Source: [Clostridium] hylemonae DSM 15053 (lineage in GTDB: Bacteria; Bacillota; Clostridia; Lachnospirales; Lachnospiraceae). Taken from it: a stretch of 64,000 nucleotides of DNA. Positions 60,909-64,000 of the stretch are shown piece after piece. The notes beneath the pieces are model-generated. The model searched no databases and was not told where the DNA came from. It saw nothing but the letters and a program-made list of their open reading frames with translations. Every line of letters begins with the position of its first letter. Position 1 is the first letter of the stretch. Location: NCBI RefSeq assembly GCF_008281175.1, contig NZ_CP036524.1, positions 3,769,741-3,833,740 on the forward strand, read 5' to 3'. The translations under genes were made by a program, and so were the position numbers.

Positions 60909-61721
60909 TTATTTACGTACTAATGTCACAACTACTCTTCTGTAAGGTTCTTCACCTTCACTATGTGTGGATACTGCTGGATCTGCTTGTAAAGCTGAGT
61001 GGATGATCCTTCTTTCATACGGATTCATCGGCTCAAGAGAAACAGTTCTTCTCGTTCTCTTTACTTTACTTGCTATATTTTTTGCAAGATTTTCAAGTGT
61101 TTCTTTTCTTCTGCGTCTGTAGTCTTCTGTATCAAGCTTTACTCTTACATAGCCGTCCTGCATCTTATTGGCAACTCTGTTTGTAAGATATTGAAGGGAA
61201 TCCAGCGTCTGTCCGCGTTTTCCTATAAGTATACCCATGTTTTTTCCTTCCATATCTATACTCAGCGCGCCTTCTTCATCTACTTCAGATGTTACCTTTA
61301 CCCCTTCCATGCTCATGGCCTGAAGTACGTCATAAATGAATTTCTCACATGCCGCAATGGTCTCTGGCTCAACATTTGCAAGATCTGTTTCTTTTTTCTC
61401 CGCAGCTGTTTTTTCTTCTTTTACTTTTACAGGAGTATTTTCTTTTTTAAATTCTTTCTTTGCTGCCGGTTTTTCTTTCTTTACCGGTTCTGCACGTTTT
61501 ACTTCTTTAAAAGACTCTTCCTTAGCAGGCTCTTCTTTTACGGGTTGTATTATCTTCTTGCGGGCTTTGATTACTGCCTGTTTCATTCCAATACCGAGGA
61601 ATCCTGCGCTTCCTTTTTCAATTACCTCATAATCCAACTGATCACTTGTTACGCCTAACTGGATTAAAGCTTCAGTAATTGCATCATCCAGTGTCTTTGC
61701 CGATACAGTAATAAATTCCAT
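60909..61721 (-). CDS. jag: RNA-binding protein Jag (KhpB, SpoIIIJ-associated)
   Basis: 270 residues: Jag_N (about 1-50, TVSAKTLDDAITEALIQLGVT, GFLGIGMKQAV), a Lys/Glu/Pro-rich linker, a KH domain with GILIGKRGQTLDSLQYLTN and an R3H domain (RRRRKETLENLAKNIASK, EPMNPYERRIIHSAL). It is a partner of KhpA in RNA binding and is linked to cell elongation and division control in Gram-positives. It is 12 bp downstream of yidC. Confidence 0.95.
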   Translation of the reverse strand: MEFITVSAKTLDDAITEALIQLGVTSDQLDYEVIEKGSAGFLGIGMKQAVIKARKKIIQPVKEEPAKEESFKEVKRAEPVKKEKPAAKKEFKKENTPVKVKEEKTAAEKKETDLANVEPETIAACEKFIYDVLQAMSMEGVKVTSEVDEEGALSIDMEGKNMGILIGKRGQTLDSLQYLTNRVANKMQDGYVRVKLDTEDYRRRRKETLENLAKNIASKVKRTRRTVSLEPMNPYERRIIHSALQADPAVSTHSEGEEPYRRVVVTLVRK

Positions 61722-61733
61722 AACCCTTGCCCC

Positions 61734-62804
61734 CTAATCGTTTTTATTAAACTTTTTCACCATGTTTGCCTTTGATGCCAGACTTCCTTCCTTAGCATTT
61801 CCGGCATTGTCACGTGCCTTCGTTACTTTTTCTTCTCTTTCTTTTTCTGTGAGACCTGAAGTACCGCGGTTTGCAGAATCTTTAAGAGTTCTCGTATTTG
61901 TCTGTGCCATCATATTTATTTTTTCAGCTTTCTCGCCTCTTTTCTGGCGTTTTTCAGCTGCTTTTTCTTTGTTCTTTTCAATAATATCTTCTACAGATGT
62001 CTTGCTTAAATGCTTATTGATAAGTACCTGCTGTACACAACGTACGACCGCACTTACGATCCAGTAAAGACCGATACCTGAGGATAAGGTAAATACCATG
62101 AACACTGAGAATATCGGCATTGTCATATTCATAGTCTTCATTGTTCCGGCCATCGGATTATCCTTGTCCATCTGCTGTCCGGATATATTCTGAGAAAGTT
62201 TGATACTCAGATACTGTGTAAGACCTGACAGAACAGGGAGCAGTATTGCTGTTATGATAACAACTGCAGGCGCTATACCGAAAGATCCGCTTTCTTTTAT
62301 CATCTGGATAGGCGCCATGGTAAGATCCGGTATGGTGATGAACTTATTAACAGAAGTCGCCGCACCTTTTATTGCAGGCACATATCTCTGCATATCATAG
62401 ATAACCGGGTATAAGGCAAACAGCAGAGGCATCTGTATTAATAAAGGAAGGCATCCGCCTGTCATGGATGTTCCATATTTATCATATACCTGCTGAACTT
62501 CTTCCTGCTGCTTCATCATTGAAGCCTGGTCTTTTTTATTTTTATACTTCTTCTGAATCGCCTGAATCTCAGGATTCATTACAGAGGACATCTTTGCCGT
62601 CTTCTGCTGCTTGACAGTAAGCGGAAGCATGATTGTATATACGATTATTGTATAAAATATAATTGATAAACCAATAAGGCCATTGTCTGATGGCAATATG
62701 TTATCTAACACTGTGTAGATAAAGTTCATTACTTTACCGAGTAACCACGCAATCTGTCCTACGATCGGCCAGTTTGCAGCAGTTAATAAAGTAGCTGCTG
62801 TCAT
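61734..62804 (-). CDS. yidC: Membrane protein insertase YidC (SpoIIIJ/OxaA)
   Basis: 356 residues with about five helices in the 60KD_IMP fold: ITYT-type first helix, LPLTVKQQKTAKMSSVMNPEIQAIQKKYKNKKD (cytoplasmic C1 hairpin), GGCLPLLIQMPLLFALYPVIYDM, and a Lys/Glu-rich C-terminal tail that binds ribosomes. No lipoprotein signal is seen at this start. It inserts membrane proteins, with or without SecYEG. Confidence 0.95.
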   Translation of the reverse strand: MTAATLLTAANWPIVGQIAWLLGKVMNFIYTVLDNILPSDNGLIGLSIIFYTIIVYTIMLPLTVKQQKTAKMSSVMNPEIQAIQKKYKNKKDQASMMKQQEEVQQVYDKYGTSMTGGCLPLLIQMPLLFALYPVIYDMQRYVPAIKGAATSVNKFITIPDLTMAPIQMIKESGSFGIAPAVVIITAILLPVLSGLTQYLSIKLSQNISGQQMDKDNPMAGTMKTMNMTMPIFSVFMVFTLSSGIGLYWIVSAVVRCVQQVLINKHLSKTSVEDIIEKNKEKAAEKRQKRGEKAEKINMMAQTNTRTLKDSANRGTSGLTEKEREEKVTKARDNAGNAKEGSLASKANMVKKFNKND

Positions 62805-62842
62805 TTTTCTTCCTCCATTGTAAATACAATTAATATAAATTA

Positions 62843-63055
62843 TCAGGGTACGGGGTCATATCCACCCTTTGCAAATGGGTTACAACGCAATATTCTCCAT
62901 ATGGCCAGACGACTTCCCTTCCATGCTCCGTACTTTTCTATCGCCTCCACCGCATATTGTGAACATGTGGGGTAATAGATACATGTAGAATATCTTTTAA
63001 GACCAGACAGATACTTTCTATAGAATCTAATACATCCTAACAGAATTTTTTTCAT
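62843..63055 (-). CDS. yidD: Membrane protein insertion efficiency factor YidD
   Basis: 70 residues. [35 protein letters not shown] and [17 protein letters not shown] are the DUF37/YidD signatures, with Cys residues in YYPTCSQY and RCNPF. It is an amphipathic membrane-associated protein; it sits between rnpA and yidC as usual. Confidence 0.96.
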   Translation of the reverse strand: MKKILLGCIRFYRKYLSGLKRYSTCIYYPTCSQYAVEAIEKYGAWKGSRLAIWRILRCNPFAKGGYDPVP

Positions 63056-63069
63056 AATACGTCACTCCA

Positions 63070-63423
63070 TTAACGGGAATCATTTCCCTCATCTATAATT
63101 TCATGAAGATGTCCAAGATGGAGCAATGCGCTTACGATTTCTTTATAATTCTTTCCTTTAGCGCCTATTCTTGCTATCACAATTATATCCAATCCACATC
63201 TGAACCTGTCTTCTTGTAGTCGGTAACTTTCTCTGATCAGTCTTGTTAACCGGTGTCGTACTACACTGTTTCCTACCTTTTTACTTACAGAAATCCCCAA
63301 TCTGTTGCGCTCTGTGTGATTTTCCATTACATACATGACAAGATACTTGTTAGCATAAGAAATACCCTTATTATAGACGGTCTGAAAATCCTTGTTTTTC
63401 TTTAAAGATTCGGAAAATTTCAT
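63070..63423 (-). CDS. rnpA: Ribonuclease P protein component
   Basis: 117 residues. The RNR motif region RNRLGISVSKKVGNSVVRHRLTRLIRESYRL is intact. It binds the RNase P RNA and helps process tRNA 5' ends. Located between rpmH and yidD, 15 bp before yidD. Confidence 0.97.
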   Translation of the reverse strand: MKFSESLKKNKDFQTVYNKGISYANKYLVMYVMENHTERNRLGISVSKKVGNSVVRHRLTRLIRESYRLQEDRFRCGLDIIVIARIGAKGKNYKEIVSALLHLGHLHEIIDEGNDSR

Positions 63424-63472
63424 ATAGTGAATCTCCTAATTTTTAGAGAAGAAAAGGCCACATATATGCGGC

Positions 63473-63607
63473 CTACGCTGATAATCTCTTTCTTCCCTTT
63501 GCTCTTCTGCTTGCAAGCACTTTTCTTCCACCTGCTGTGCTCATTCTTGATCTAAAACCATGAACTTTAGCTCTCTGTCTCTTTTTTGGCTGGAATGTCA
63601 TTTTCAT
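63473..63607 (-). CDS. rpmH: 50S ribosomal protein L34
   Basis: 44 residues: [20 protein letters not shown], then [20 protein letters not shown] and RLSA. The start at 63607 follows a GGAGG. The usual first gene leftward of dnaA in Firmicutes. Confidence 0.97.
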   Translation of the reverse strand: MKMTFQPKKRQRAKVHGFRSRMSTAGGRKVLASRRAKGRKRLSA

Positions 63608-63732
63608 TGATATCCACCTCCTTATATTTTACAAGGGATATACTCCCACATATTTCTAAAGACATCAGTTAAGATTATATTAAAAAAAAGCCTGTACGTC
63701 AAGCAAAAGCTGGGATTTTGTCATTTTTTTTA

Positions 63733-63772
63733 ATTGGGGACGGGGGAATTTTAAAAAATCCCCGTCCCCAAT
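63733..63772. repeat. GGGGACGG palindromic element, copy 8 (next to oriC)
   Basis: ATTGGGGACGGGG ... CCCCGTCCCCAAT around an AT-rich centre (40 bp; slightly asymmetric core). There is no clear companion box. It lies between rpmH and the DnaA-box cluster. Confidence 0.82.
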
Positions 63773-63783
63773 ATTTTTCCAAA

Positions 63784-63902
63784 TTATCCACATTTTGTGG
63801 ATAACCTGTGGATTTTAAGTGGATATGATGTGGATATGCAGTTTTTTTTCTCTTTTTGTTCACTGTATGCGCTATATTTTGCTTATGATAAAGTTATCCA
63901 CA
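63784..63902 (+). other. Replication origin region (oriC) with DnaA boxes
   Basis: Perfect DnaA boxes TTATCCACA at 63784-63792 and 63894-63902, and TGTGGATAA at 63796-63804. Near matches are TGTGGATTT at 63807-63815 and TGTGGATAT at 63829-63837. The first two perfect boxes are inverted with a 3-bp gap. An AT-rich T-tract (63841-63856) follows. The dnaA gene is expected to start beyond the right edge; 63903-64000 would be its leader. Confidence 0.92.
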
Positions 63903-64000
63903 GGAATAATCGTTGCTTAAATAGCTATTTTGATGTAAAATGTAAAGAGCGGGTTTATGCTTAAAACCCTTTTAAATGGAAAGATTAGGAGTTTATCGCA

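Overview
The window is the left flank of a chromosomal replication origin from a low-to-medium-GC, spore-forming Firmicute, most likely a Lachnospiraceae (Clostridium cluster XIVa) species. The evidence is the origin-proximal order rpmH-rnpA-yidD-yidC-jag-mnmE-mnmG-rsmG-parA-parB-DUF4446-serS on the minus strand, two parS sites, DnaA boxes at the right edge, spoIID/spoIIQ, a T-box in front of ileS, and anaerobe-type peroxide defence (reverse rubrerythrin and rubrerythrin). The genus cannot be fixed from sequence reading alone.

Layout. 1-5 kb: rubrerythrins, an ECF-transporter S component, an IS1182-type insertion sequence inside a palindromic repeat, a TrhA/hemolysin III membrane protein and a small GIY-YIG protein. 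5-13 kb: spoIIQ-like and spoIID, a membrane protein, glycogen phosphorylase and ileS with its T-box. 13-17.5 kb: a signal-less thioester-domain protein with Cys/Pro repeats, a D,D-carboxypeptidase and signal peptidase I. 17.5-27.8 kb: one 10.1-kb gene for a 3,364-residue repeat-built surface protein and a 63-residue companion. 28-35 kb: a plus-strand operon with an ECF sigma factor, a probable anti-sigma, a transglutaminase lipoprotein and a compact type IV filament-like set (PilC, four small pilin-like proteins, PilT), bracketed by two proteins with degenerate GGDEF domains. 35.6-50.4 kb: an accessory block of small minus-strand genes (PAP2, XRE regulator, methyltransferases, VOC and GNAT proteins, ABC exporter, Mef-like MFS pump, two-component system). 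50.6-64 kb: tRNA-Arg, a truncated tRNA, then the conserved origin cluster.

How the parts work together. The two-component system at 48.8-50.4 kb probably controls both the ABC exporter and the isochorismatase-MFS-ACT transcription unit, because the two promoter regions share the same operator layout. The MFS pump is preceded by a 28-codon ORF that overlaps its start codon. parA, parB and the two parS sites form the chromosome partition module next to oriC. The 28-35 kb operon looks like a self-contained, sigma-factor-controlled envelope filament system.

The most unusual features are: (1) a dispersed palindromic element with a fixed-length (12-nt) variable spacer whose sequence is mirrored on the far side of the palindrome; (2) an IS1182 insertion flanked by a 60-bp duplication of exactly one such palindrome; (3) the compact pilus-like operon; (4) the thioester protein without a signal peptide but with a sigma-K-like promoter; (5) the giant protein with four 1,020-bp tandem units in exact register and a non-LPXTG, Cys-Cys membrane tail. 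Most genes run leftward, co-directional with replication from the adjacent origin; the pilus-like operon, the rubrerythrins, trhA, the transposase and the hydrolase at 55.8 kb run head-on.
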